Source: Prunella strophiata
Taxonomy: Eukaryota > Chordata > Aves > Passeriformes > Prunellidae
Assembly: GCA_036583965.1 (NCBI GenBank)
Contig: JAZBQD010000019.1
Span: forward strand, 20,091,085-20,155,084
Reading direction: 5' to 3'
Length of the DNA: 64,000 bases
Made by a program: the position numbers and the translations under genes. Positions within the stretch are counted from its first letter, which is position 1. Every line of letters begins with the position of its first letter. Shown here in pieces: positions 38,201 through 50,026 of the stretch. Under the pieces are notes generated by a model, which worked only from the letters and a program-made list of their open reading frames with translations, was not told where the DNA came from and did no database searches.

Positions 38201-41200
38201 AAAGATCATTCTGCAATACACTTCTCTTCCATTTCACTGTGAAAGTATATTTCCCTCCAAAAACATTTCCCAAACATGGCCCCAGTTTGCATGGTTCTAG
38301 GACTGCATTGTCTTTGGCCTTACACCAGGCTTATTCAGATAATCAATGGACCTTTCAAACAGGCATCTCCTTCCTCTTTCCCACTCCTAGTCTGGATGAA
38401 TTAGAATGACAGCTTGCCTGTCCCCAGGGAAATTAAACTGTCGATCCTAATCCTGTAGAGCTGTAAGGGGACACTTCACCAGCTCTCTCCGTGATGCTGT
38501 CTGCACAGTTGGAATCTCTTCTCAGAAGAGAGAGAAGAGCAATCAATAGTGCCTCTGAAAAAGATGCCATCACCAGCACGGTAGCACTCAGCCACTGCAG
38601 TGAACCACACGCTTCTGATTAAGATGCCCAGGCAGGGGCCAATTGATTTGTCTGGCTGCACAGCATACTAACCATGAGCCTTCAACTCAGCAGCTTCCCT
38701 GCCCTGTCACCCTCTGCCTTCCTCACACCTCTCCTGCTTGGAAAGGATGGAGCACAAACTGGAGAACACAGTGCTTAGATCCATACATTGGCAGAAGAAA
38801 TTCTGATAGCTGCTCTCACTCTGTGAACTCAGTGCCTGGAAGTAATAAAGTGCATGACTACAGCTCCTGGAGACACATAAGGAAGAGATAAAAATGGCCC
38901 AGGTAGATTACACTTAGCCCATCTCCCTGGAGTCTACTACAAAACAGTGTGTTCTTTAAACTGACTAGAGTAATTCCTCAGAAGACTATTCCAGACCACT
39001 CTTGGTAACAGGGGGTGGTTTCTTTGTCTCAGTACTCTTCAGGTTAATCTTTTCCAAATTTGATTATGTCATTCATTAATGCCCATAAGACCCACTTCAT
39101 TGAACCATACAAAGTCACTACTTTCTTACAATCCTTAGTGGTGCTGGTGGTGCTTTTGGTCTCAGAAATATGCCACAGAAATAATTCTAATTGTCATTAG
39201 CTATTTTCTAAACAAAAAAAAAAAGGTAAAAATGGGAAGAAAGGGGTTATTAAGAAAGTAGGAGACATAGTACTGAAGAGCAGAACCAGCTGAGTCGTCT
39301 GATGTGGCAAAGGCTCTATTTAATTTCAGGAGGATGTTTCCACACTGGCATGGAAAAATCTCAAGAGCTATCATTTATTTTACTGAATCAGTTCTGCCAC
39401 AGCCTTGCCTCTTAAAAGTCTGCACATACAATTTAGTTTCAGCCTTGCCTAAGAACCAAGCAGAGTAGGTATTGCCTAGAGTACACAGGAAACAGGCAAA
39501 GGATCAAACAACCATATTGCTAATTTTGCCTGGGCTGACTGCTGCTGCCACTGTCACCACCAATTAAAAAAATTAAGGCTATAGGAGCAGTAATTTTGGA
39601 GCAGTAGTCAATACAAGATTGATTCCCCCCATCAATCACTCACAGGAACAGCAAACCTGACCCTTCACAGCTGTCTTCCCAGCACAGCACAGCAGTTTCA
39701 CTTTTTTCTCCCTCAGCCTCTTTTTCTCATAACAGGGACAGTTCAGCCACAACTTTGTGCCAACACTTCATCCTTCTAGGAGATACAACTTAGTTTTACT
39801 AGAATGTTGAAAAGTGCCAGAGCATCCTCACCTCTTTTCTTCTTAACTACATCAAATGTGATCACATCTTCCTGATAGCATAAAGGAAACGTAGTACTTC
39901 AATGCAATCACTTCTATACTCAAAGCAGTTTGTCCCCACACCAAAATCCATTTCACCACTTAAAACCAATCAAAGTTCTCAGAAAAGTACTTAAACAAAA
40001 CCTAGATTATAGATGTCAGGTCTGACAGGGACCCTTGTCCCCTGTGTTCTTTGACAAGATGGCTCAGCATGTGTGCTTCCAAATCCTTTTGCAACATACC
40101 TCCCAGATGCAATTTCAGATACAACTTACTACTAGCCATACTTTTTGGCATTACTCCTTTACATAGATTTGCATCTTTCAGAGACTTTGTCTGATTCCTT
40201 CCTACTCTACACATCAGATTATTTTCCTACTTACAGGATAACTCTGTGATGTTGCCATGTGCCTGGCAGTAACACAGGTATCTATGGAAATTATAATCTC
40301 TCTACAGGCTCCTTTCAAATCAACCTGCCATCTCATAGTCAATAAACACATTTTTGCCTTACCTGCCTATTAAAACTCATTCTTCTAGTTCAGTGATGAA
40401 ACTATTTCCTCTAGAAAGTGATGAACATGGTCTACATGCCTCCTGTCTCTCCCTTTTCCTTCAACCTGAGTTTTTCCTTACTTGTCTTAGTAGTCTCTCA
40501 AAAAAACAGAGAGGTGTGGACTTTTTCACTGTCAGTATCTGCACTTATTTTAATAATATTTAACATTCTCTGTATTGGCAGCACTGTTTAGATCAGCAAT
40601 GTCTGTCTCATGTAAACAAAGTTAGTGCAGCACTTAGCTTGACACTATCTCTTTCCAACTTAATACATTACTGTTCACTATTACCACTTCTGTCCTCTGC
40701 TCCTTCAACCATACTTCAGTCCAGAGTTCATAGAGCTCAGCTCATATATAGAGCTAAATCATATTTAAAATAGGCATCTTCAGCAATTAGGGAAAATGCA
40801 AAGGAAAACAATGCCTCTGATTTTTGTGAAACATTATATGAACAAATTCCAGAGGCAGGAACACGTGTTTATATCAGTACTATTAGAATATTAAAAAGTA
40901 GTTTATAATTATAGCCTTGGGAGCCATCCCATATCTCAACCACCAGGTGGCAATTTCATCCCATTATATGTTCCATTAAGTAGGCAATGGCCTGAATGGT
41001 GTGGAAACATGACTGTGTTTTTATTTGATGTAGTCTGTAGAGGGACTGAGAGATTTCCATGGCAGGCAGGAAAAATGGCTTTTCATCATAGAGGAGAGGT
41101 GATATCTTCACATAAGGGGAATAGTCTTCCTTCTTTTATTTGTGAGTATCTAGTGAAAATCCCTTGTTTCTCACCTGGGAACTAGCACTACATAATATTT

Positions 41201-42818
41201 GGCAATCAAAATGGAAGTCCTGACCTCACTGAAATGATAAGGAACTTACCTCCCATTCAATAGTGGTTTTGATCAAGAGACCATGAAGAGAAAACAATTC
41301 TCAAGAAACTAAACTAAGTTCCTTATCAGTCTCTTTTCAAATGGAAGTAGAACCTCACTTTTTTGTATTAAATGGATTTTGAAATTATGACATAGATATT
41401 CCCTGACCCTTAACATTTTCTTTGCAAATACCATATTCCCTGAAGTCTCTTGCTATCTCTCTTCAATCCGTGATGTTTGCCTTGATCTTTCCTCCTCAGC
41501 AGATCTCCTAGGTCTGGGGCTGAGCAAGAAAGAGAATGTATCTCCTTCACCAGCCACATCAAGGAGTGGATTCCATCCCTCTGAATTATTAATTCTTGAA
41601 CTTTGCACAGCACATAACAAAGTAACTAATGACATACCTTAGCAAGTCCATGTGGCAGCAGTCAACTGTTCTGTATTGTAATGTCTCATATTCAGCTCTG
41701 CTTTGAGCCCATTTCCAAAAACAAAAGGAAACAAAAAGACAAATTTAACTTTATCTGAATTCACTGGTGTAGGTTAGACTGCTCAAAATTAGTAATGAGC
41801 TATATTTCCTATTTTTTTATAAAAGGTACTGACTATTATTTACTTATGATTTTTGACTGTTTCATATTCAGAAACTATATGGCTTTCGATAATAAAAAGA
41901 AGGACGATTCACGTTTTATAGACATCTATACATAAAGCAGAGCTTTTTATATAAAATACACAGACATTCTAAATCATTGATACTTGAGTTAAAGCCTGAA
42001 TGTTATCTGTGTTCAGCTGCCAATTTTAAATTCTCCAGCAATCTGGAAGGGAATAATTAATGTACCTATTTCATATCAGTGTGGAAGTTTTGATAAAAAT
42101 ACCCCACATCTACAGAGGAAAGGGTACAAAATAACTCACTTCTTTTCAAGTCTCTTTTTCAAACAGGAAAAAGGATATATTGATGTGATGAAGCTATTTT
42201 CAAACCTTCAGCAATTACAGATGATTCATTCAGCACTTCCTGGAGTGTTCCTGATCAAGTTTGTCAAGCAGAAAAGTTGTTTAGGAGGCTGTGCTCTGGC
42301 AGTGATTACGCATTTTCAGCTGATGCTGAAATAGTCAACACTTTAGAGGTAGAAAGTTGTGAGGTTTATGTGCTTCCCTTTGCTATAGATATGACTGGAG
42401 TATTCATGTAGAAACCAGCTCTGTAGAAAGCTGGCCTGGGGGGAAATCTCTTATCCCCTTATTATATTTCTCTTACATTTGAAGTCTGAAGCCACCGTGT
42501 ATGGCAAACACCTGCAAAAGGGAAGTATTCTTCCAATTCCATTATCACAGGAATATTGTCACATCAGAACAGACTAGTTTCATTCTGCTTTGGTAAATTT
42601 ATCCACAAGTTTAACCTTTGTTTGCAACCTCCAGGGCTGTAACAAAACAAGTGCTATGCTCATAGCAGAAAAGCCCTGTCAATGCATTTTTCCAGTGGGG
42701 CTATTACACAGACTAAGGCCCTCCCGTAGGAGAAACCTAACAGACTGACAATACTTGTCACTTCCTTAAGACAATTGTACCTTTTGCTTTTAAAGGTAAA
42801 CTTAAGATGTTTAAACCT
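32239..42818. other. Long non-coding stretch without recognised repeats
   Basis: More than 10 kb lacks any CR1 or LTR that I can recognise and has no convincing exon. The blocks at 32580-32870, 35360-35600 and 36400-36660 have balanced composition and clustered transcription-factor-like words, and look like candidates for conserved non-coding sequence. A signal-peptide-like frame at 36150-36350 was rejected. The remainder is ordinary AT-rich DNA. Confidence 0.6.
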
Positions 42819-42978
42819 GTATTGGGTTTATGTGGCAAGATTTTAGTAGCAGGGGCTCTGTGAGAAACCTCAGAACTGCTCCCATGTTGTACAGAGTTGA
42901 AGGAAATGGTGTTTTTAGTTTCTCACTATCCTACTCACTTTTTAATTGGCAATAAAATAAACTAATCTTCCCCACGTG
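42819..42978 (+). mobile_element. Solo LTR of an endogenous retrovirus (probable ERVL type), internally deleted
   Basis: The left part, TGTATTGGGTTTATGTGGCA followed by AGATTTTAGTAGCAGGGG and then CTCTGTGAGAAACCTC...CCCATGTTGTACAGAG, matches the start of a common avian ERVL-like LTR ('TGTGTTGGGTTTGTGTGGCAAGGTTTTGGTAGCAGGGG...GCTCTGTGAGAAGCT'). The right part, TTGGCAATAAAATAAACTAA then TCTTCCCCACG, matches its polyadenylation and R region ('GGCAATAAATTAA...TTTCCCCAAG'). The middle is shortened and the 3' end is missing. No gag, pol or env sequence is present. This is an inert old relic; the family name is from memory. Confidence 0.65.
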
Positions 42979-43174
42979 TTTTCCAGACCACAGAATGTCA
43001 GCTTGGAATATGATTTCAGAAGCTCCATCCCTACTGACAGAAGGCCCACAGAGTATCTATGGAGCTTGTTTCTCAGTTTACAGCCAGGACACCCTGGTGA
43101 CTCAGTTTTTGATCACCTTCCTTGTTTCCTTTTGACAAGCAGAAACCTCCTGAATGACAAGCAGCACCATGGCT
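42979..43174. other. Spacer between LTR relic and CR1 tail
   Basis: Unassigned sequence of about 200 bases, slightly richer in GC than its surroundings. A short frame (42976-43227) runs through it into the CR1 tail and is not protein-like. It may be more of either element, too diverged to recognise. Confidence 0.5.
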
Positions 43175-43312
43175 CTAGAAAGACATGGCTTAGTGGAAAA
43201 CATGATGGTGCTGAGTTGGCCAACTGAACTCAGTGATCTTAGAAGTCTTTTCCAACCTTAATGACTGTGATTCCATGATTCTATGATTCTATGCTTCTGT
43301 GATTCTATGACA
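43175..43312 (+). mobile_element. CR1 3' end
   Basis: GACATGGCTTAGTGGAAAAC, then GGTGCTGAGTTGG, then AGTGATCTTAGAAGTCTTTT and CCAACCTTAATGACTGTG, is the standard terminal stretch of avian CR1. It ends in the 8-bp terminal repeat family (ATTCCATG, ATTCTATG, ATTCTATG, a diverged unit, then ATTCTATG), around 43270-43308. Only the 3' UTR and the last codons of ORF2 are retained. Confidence 0.88.
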
Positions 43313-45933
43313 TGCCAACCTGTCAGCCCATACAGAGCTGGGGAAAAGCAAAACTGAAATGGCCTCATATCACAGAACCTACTGTGTAAATGAGTGGCAC
43401 ATTTGGTCAGTGTCAACTGCAAATATTATCCACTTGCATTTTCCCAAAAGCCATGAAGAACCTACAGATGCCTCTTAATCTGCTTTGGGACACACAGGTT
43501 TGCCTGCAGCCATTGTCTGCTATCTCATGAACCAAGACTGATGAAAACATTTAGCAATCAGGTGAATAATTGAGAAATCTTACTCTTGGGATAGCTCCTT
43601 AAAAGAGTTGTTACTAGAGTCATGAAATATTTTGCCTGTAGCAAGAACTGCATTATAAATCCCTTCAGCTCCAGAGAGGTGATACTAATTTTTTTCACAC
43701 CAGTGGCACATTAAGTGGAGAGAAAACCACTTCCACATTCCAGAGATCTGACACTGACAGCTGTACAGAAGTCTACATGCAGCTGGGTCTCCTGTTCAGT
43801 AAATAAAAGGAAGATCAAAGCATGTTCACTAATTGAGAGGAGCTTGCCAAAGGATATATTGTATTTGTTTTGTCTTCTGATCAGATGTGTGTGCTATTCA
43901 CTTAATAAAATAGGGAACTTTAAAGTAGAAACAAACTTCCTAAAAACCTAATCAATCTCTGCTTGATGTATGTGAAGGTTTTGGCACTAGTATAGAGAAG
44001 AAAATACTTTTTGACTACATGCAAAAATGAGCCACCACCCACCACAAAATTCACAGGCAAGTTCCAATGCATAAGTCCTGGTTTAAAAACTATTTTCATT
44101 GATACATCCTATTTTTGCCCAACATGTTCTCAGAATTCTATTTTAGAAAGGCTGTGAAATTCTTATAGAGGAATACCCTGAGAAATACAGGCTATTTCAG
44201 CCCAGACTTCAAAAACTTCTCTGTTTTGTGGAGTAATTGCTGTACATTTTTGACACTTCACAGAAAGAGTTATCTTCTGAATGCTTTTTGACAGCATATT
44301 CTGATCATTTAGAATAAAAAAAAAAAAAAAAGGAATGGTGATACCACTTATAAATATAAATAAAAAATATATTAGAGATGTGGGAAATGTACCTGTACTA
44401 AATGCACATATAGATAAACTTCCTATGCTATATATACACTCTGTGCTACAGACAATCTTTGACAGTCTAGAGAACTTGAAAACCTGTTTCAACAAATCCA
44501 CACATGCCTCTGCAGTCACCACATTCTTAAAAACCACATTCTGCAGTCCTGTGTTATCTTTAGACATTTACAGATATCCCCTGTAACAATAGGGAACAAG
44601 TTAAGAAAATATGGAAAGGTTTACATAAACACTAAATAATTATTAAAGTTAAAAAAAAAAAAACAATTATTTTTACCAATTTCCATCTTTTAGTTGCTAT
44701 ATTTGAGAATTTTAGTATGCAACTGAAACTTCAGGTGTATTCTCAGTATATTTTGTTTAGCAGATGAGCTCTTCAGTCAGGCTAATGCTTCACACATATA
44801 TTCCCATGCTTCATAAAAGCATCTCCAGCATTAGGTGGGTTTTAAAGACACAGACTAGAGTCTGGAAGTCACAATAAACTAAATTTTGCATATTTCAGCC
44901 ATTAAAAGAGAGTCCTTATCCAGAGACCAAATGTGTCTGCTGATGCATATTCTTGAACAGACTTCTTTTTCTAAAATGTGTTTCATACAGCACAAGGCTT
45001 TCTGACTTACAAGGTAGGTATTAAATTTGTTATGGATGTCTATTTTCTGCTTGTTTTAGTTTAAAAGTATTGACTTTTCTTTTATCCACATCATCCTGCT
45101 CCAAATGTCAGGCACCTCTGAAGCATAAAGAAGCAAGTTGTAGCTTTCTCAAATTCATTTAAATGTAGTCTTTAGAAAACAGCCCTCAACAACACAGCCA
45201 AGACCTGCCCTGCCACAGTTCTCACTTTCTCTCTCTTTGCTAGAAAAGTCTCTCATTCCCCCTCTTGTGATTGAATACCAGATTTATTTTGAACTGTGAA
45301 CCCATTTTAATGTCTTGGATTAAAACAGATAAGCAGCAAATACAGCAAAATTTAGTAACAATCTAATTCACACTCCTTACCCAGCTGTTTCACTTCCATT
45401 GATTGCTTCTTTTAAGAGAAAGCTTTCTATTCCTCAGACTTTTAATGAGCTTCTTACACACTTTTAGGGACTTCCTATTTTGATTCCCAACCAAAGAATG
45501 TTTCCTTCAAGATGCTACAAGTTTTTTCTGAAATCGTTGCTATTCAGCCATGTGAGAGCAAAGTGCATGTTGCTTTCTCTGTTGGAGAGAAAAGACTGGA
45601 TGAGTTTCTTTAGAAGTTTGTTTCTCTTCACACAGCTGGACATGTCTTCCTTCAGTAAACTCAGGCTTTAAAACAGTCTGTTCTTATATCTCCATTTTAC
45701 ACCCAGCAGCAGCTCTTTTCAAAATATAAACCACTATCCAGCCTGATGAAAAGCTTTACTCTTAATCTAAAAGTTTCTGCTATAAGAACATATAAATTCA
45801 CCAGCAATTAGTCACTATGTTTTTGGAAATATCTTCAAAATTTTCTAGAAAGAGCTAAATGCTACTAGCATACATTAGTTTCTGTGTAGCTGTTACTTGC
45901 ATGTTTACCCAGGAGGTCTTAAAAAGAAAGCTA

Positions 45934-46020
45934 TTTGTGTTTAAATTAATGTTAAAATTAATGTTAAATTAATTAATGTTTAAATTAATGTTAAATTTTG
46001 TGTTTAAATTAATGTTAAAA
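45934..46020. repeat. Degenerate tandem repeat of TTAAATTAATG units
   Basis: About six copies of an 11-15 bp unit TTAAATTAATG lie in 87 bases. The block is bounded by two identical 24-bp copies, 45934-45957 and 45997-46020, both starting TTTGTGTTTAAATTAATG. It was probably made by slippage and a local duplication. Confidence 0.85.
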
Positions 46021-47055
46021 CTTTTTTTCTATTTTTTTGCATTTTTTGTTTTTTCTCCTTGGACTGTGTTCTAGACTACCCACTGAGTATTCAGTTGCCT
46101 ATGATGTCGGTCTTTCCAGTTTCATAACTTTCACAAGCAGGTCACAACAAATAATCTACAATAACTCATATTTATTTCATGACTGGAGAACAGCTGGCTA
46201 ATCAAAACAAAAGACAAACCCTCTAAAGTATTAGTAAAAGTATATTTATGTAGCAAGTCTTTATACAGAGTTGCAAATTATAATTATAATAGTCTAGTCT
46301 GCTCTCAGACCTAACAATGTTCACTTGGCATAATTCTGTACATTTCTTCATAGAATAACTTTTACCAAAGTTGGTGGTCCCTGTAAGTTTTCCTAAAAAG
46401 GGGTATTTCCATTGTATACTGATATCCAAAAGCCATCAGGCTGCAATTTACCTTTCTGGCTTAAGCCTCTAACCATGAATACTGCTAAGCTGAGAATTTT
46501 TCTGGAAGTGTTTTTGTTTCCATTGCCTGGTAGTGTTCTTCCTAACAATTGGCACCTGCAGTGGCTCTCCAGCCTTTTTTAAGCTTGTTTCCCCTAAGAG
46601 CTGCACCATAATCCGAGACTGAATTGTTCAAAATGGCCAAAATTGATTTTTTCTGACTCAGAGTAAGCCCTTTGCTTTATACACACACCTTTCTGCCTGA
46701 CATTTACCCATACTTTTTCAGTCCTGCTGACACACACAGTATGACATGTTGATTTTCTGGGCTCTCATTTATGAGTTCTTTTAAATAATCCCCCACTGGA
46801 TGGTTCAAGTCTTCCTTATGACTCATGAACATCGCATCACCTGTCAAGGTATTGACAATGATCTTGCATTTCTATAAAAGAGTGCTAAGTGATTGTAAGC
46901 AGGGTGAAATGGGCTATGAAAATGTTTTTATAACCAGCATGTAACTGTCTTTGGCATGCTTCAAAGGCAGACAAACCATTTCATCACATCTACAACTGTA
47001 TAATGAACCCAGGTAATTACTGGGAGGGAGAACTGTAAAAGCATTTACTGGAGTA

Positions 47056-47077
47056 AAAAAAAAAAAAAAAAAAAAAA
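47056..47077. repeat. A22 homopolymer
   Basis: A run of 22 A residues followed by CCC; no retrotransposed body is recognised beside it. Confidence 0.9.
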
Positions 47078-47331
47078 CCCAAAACTTATTCTTTGGCCAC
47101 ATTTACCATGAAGAATTTTGGAGCAATTTCATAGTCTGGAATTTTGTGGAGCTCACTAAATTTTATGAGTTCGTTTATCTGCTATTCTGACCATGCAAGT
47201 GAAAGGAGATGCCACTTATGTTAATATTATGTTAATGCTGTCAATTCTCAAAATAACAGAGGGAAGGAAAGGTGTCATCAAAGTTTTGGAATGTCCAACA
47301 TAATAATCCTTGCTTTTGCTTAGAGAAAGGA

Positions 47332-47336
<5 letters not shown>

Positions 47337-47362
<26 letters not shown>

Positions 47363-47466
47363 CTAAAACAGACAAATGAACACAAACAAACAATCCAAAA
47401 GGAAAACAAAACCAAAGCAAATAACAAAACAAACCCCAAAAAACCAAACAAACAAACAAAAAAAGA
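47337..47466. repeat. A26 tract with A/C-rich low-complexity flank
   Basis: Twenty-six A residues are followed by about 100 bases made mostly of AAAC, AACA and CAAA words, ending in (AAAC)n at about 47446-47460. On the minus strand it reads as a poly-T/TTTG stretch like the one at 58.4 kb. Confidence 0.9.
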
Positions 47467-49190
47467 ATAGACATCATAACCAGTTTGAATTTGTAGCACA
47501 AAAGAATATAATTACTCCTTTTTGCAGCTAGTACATAGCCAGGCACTAAGGGTTGTGACAGCCAACTCTTTTTTAGACAAATGCCCAACTTTCCACTCCA
47601 AGCCATGCTCTTCTTCTTGTGCTCCCAGCTGGGTTCTACTGGCACATTCCCATCTTTTGAGATAACTAGCCTTCTTCTGTGTCTTGTAATAAAGAAAAGT
47701 ATTATCCCACATCTCTTTAAAGTTCTGACTCCAATTTAGAGTAACAGGAGAAACAACCATGGAAAAAATAATAATTGAAGTTCTATTAATATCCTGTTCA
47801 TTTAATAATCTAAAAATTACTTGCTCTCAGTTCCTCACCCTGAAATTCATAAAATATCTCGCCTCTTTTGTCTACAATACACAGTAGCCACTGAAAACCT
47901 GGAGATGAATGCCAGTCTGCTATTCCTGCTTTGAGGAGGATGTACTGTGATGCTCTAAGAACATTAAGCTGTAAATAGCTGTGAAGATAGATGCCTGGGT
48001 CATGCACTGAAAAAGATTATGGTGTTTTCTTAACAACATAAATTTCCAGACCCTTCTTTTTACAAAGTCTTTATATACTAAAAGGACCTATTCCTTGTGT
48101 AAGTCAAATGTTTCATTTCAACACATTCAAGGTATTACACTTTTTCTCCCCAGTACATAGATTGCAACCCTACAGCACCTCAGATTCTTTCCAAGCACAC
48201 TGATATAAGCTCCACAGTACCTCAGACTGGATAAAGAACTGCCAGTCCATGAAGATCTTCAAAAAGTCCAAAATGTGTTCCCTGTCTTCTGCAAGCAATT
48301 AAGTCATGAAGAAAATTCCTTTCTACTGAAATGCATCATACATTCCATTCCCATGAGCTGTCAGTGCTCAGAAAGCTTCCTTTCACAGGTATCACTGCTT
48401 GCTCCGTAAGAAAAATTACAGAATATTAAATGTGGTTATCAGACACTTAAACTCCTCGTATAACCTAAACAAACTACAGCCAGGGATGTTTGAAGCAGTT
48501 CTTGTTGCTTTTTGAAACAAATGGCACATGAACTCTGCACATGCAGTTACAGCTCTGTAGTTTTTTGTGTCTGGCATGACTTTTGAGATTACTTTACTCC
48601 AAACTTTTTCACATCTGGACCTTAGATATCTAAGGTTATCATGAATCTTACTGAAATTTGGGGTGTAAAAAGATTCCCCTTTTACAGAATCACTGTAGCT
48701 TTTGATCTGAGAATATTTTCTAAATGTAGTTGTAGTGCTAATTGCTATCTTTCTCTTTTCTGTCTAGCTACTTCCAGTGTCTCCTGCAGCTGTTTTGCTG
48801 CTGCTGCTATTTCTGCATTCATTGCAACCCCAATAGAAAGAGACAGGACAGAACAGAAAATACATGTCACTAAAAGTATTACTTGGATCTACTATATGTC
48901 CCTCCTTTTTTGTGGATAACCATGTTAGAGGGGATGAGATTTACATCTATATGAAACCTCAACTACAAACAGAGGCAATTTTGGATTGAGTTGAATTCCT
49001 TATTCTTTTAAAGATACTTACTGATCCAGTTGAAGAAATACATGACAGAAAAATTCCCTTTGATTTATTTTCAATGAAAAGGTCAGTCAAAATTTCAAAA
49101 ACTATCATTGTAGAAAATAAACTTGCAATTACTCATTATGTCTAAGTCCTCAGAAGGCAGTTGGGTCAGTACATGCCTCACATGGATAAA

Positions 49191-50026
49191 GTCATAGAAT
49201 ATAGAATCATAGAATATGCTGAGTTGGAAGGGACCCATCAGGATCATCAAGTCTGACTCCTTGCCCTGTACAGGTCACCCCAAGAGCCACACCATGTGCT
49301 GAGAGCATTGTCCAAATGTTTTCTGGCACTCAGACAGGCTTAGTACTTTGACCACTTCCTAGTCTGTTGTAGTGCCCAACCACCCCATTCCACTTTTTCC
49401 TGATATCAAATCTAAACCTCCCCTCACTCATGCCATTTCCTTAAGACCTGTCACTGGTCACAGCCTTGAAGAGACTGGTATCTGCCTCTCCACTTCGCCT
49501 CATGAGGATGTTGAAGATTGCAGTGAGGTCTCTCTTCAGTCTTCCCTTCTCCAGGCTGAACAAACCAAATTACCTCAGCCACTCCTCATAAGGCTTTCCT
49601 TCCAGACCCTTCAACATCCTCACACCCTCTTTCAGATGCTCCCTAATAGCTTTATATCTCTGTTATATTGTGGCACCCAGGACTCAAGGTGAGGCTACCC
49701 CCGCACGGAGCAGAGCAGGACAATCCCCTCCCTACCCCAGCTGGCCATGCTGTGCCTGATGCCCCCAGCCCTCCTGGTGCCAGGGCACTGCTGGCTCATG
49801 TTTGATTTGCCATTGATCTGGACCTGCAGGTTCCTTTCCACAGGGCTGCTCTCTGGCCTCTCATTCCCCAGTCTACACACACAACCAGGTGCAGAATCCA
49901 GCACTTTCCCTTGCTGAACTCCATATGGTGGGTGATTGGTCTCTCTAATTTACCAAGTCCTTCTGAATAGATCCCACATCTTGCCCCAGATCTTCCCTTC
50001 TTCACCACCACCCACTGTAGGGCCAC
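49191..50026 (-). mobile_element. CR1 LINE, 5'-truncated, ~0.83 kb
   Basis: In minus orientation this ends with the 3' tail at 49191-49225 (reverse complement CATAGAA/CATAGAA repeats and GCTGAGTTGGAAGGGACCCA). Upstream of the tail it carries ORF2 C-terminal sequence. Recognisable pieces are the CR1 homologues HHMEFSKGKCWILHL (about 49890-49930), 'LQVQINGKSNMSQQC' (about 49795-49830) and, in another frame, LFSLEKGRLKRDLTAIFNIL (about 49505-49565). Frameshifts separate these pieces, so the copy is inactive. Its tail and consensus words differ from the 23-kb copy, so it belongs to another CR1 subfamily. The 5' limit in the element (about 50000-50026) is uncertain. Confidence 0.92.
49695..49904 (-). 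pseudogene. CR1 ORF2 fragment
   Basis: A 69-residue open piece contains RNLQVQINGKSNMSQQCPGT, equivalent to the 'GVQVSINSKLNMSQQC' segment downstream of the reverse-transcriptase domain of CR1. The start methionine is internal to the original ORF2. Neighbouring ORF2 pieces lie in other frames, which shows indels. It is not functional. Confidence 0.75.

Larger units (their letters stand above)
43313..49190. other. Non-coding sequence with homopolymers and an AT tandem repeat
   Basis: No exon was recognised. The block has A16 (44316-44331), A13 (44651-44663), a TTAAATTAATG tandem block (45934-46020), A22 (47056-47077) and an A26 plus A/C-rich tract (47337-47466). The 134-codon minus frames at 44163-44567 and 47241-47645 both run through homopolymers (F-rich segments) and are artefacts. 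Confidence 0.65.

Noticed and set aside
44163..44567. 134-codon minus frame with a hydrophobic phenylalanine-rich segment
   Set aside because: The F-rich part is the complement of the A16 tract at 44316-44331; the remainder has no family resemblance.
47337..47466. A-rich tract as a retrotransposon tail
   Set aside because: The body beside it is unique sequence with no element words; A/C simple sequence explains it.
47241..47645. 134-codon minus frame rich in F, L and V
   Set aside because: It reads through the A26 and A/C-rich low-complexity tract on the opposite strand, so it is an artefact of simple sequence.
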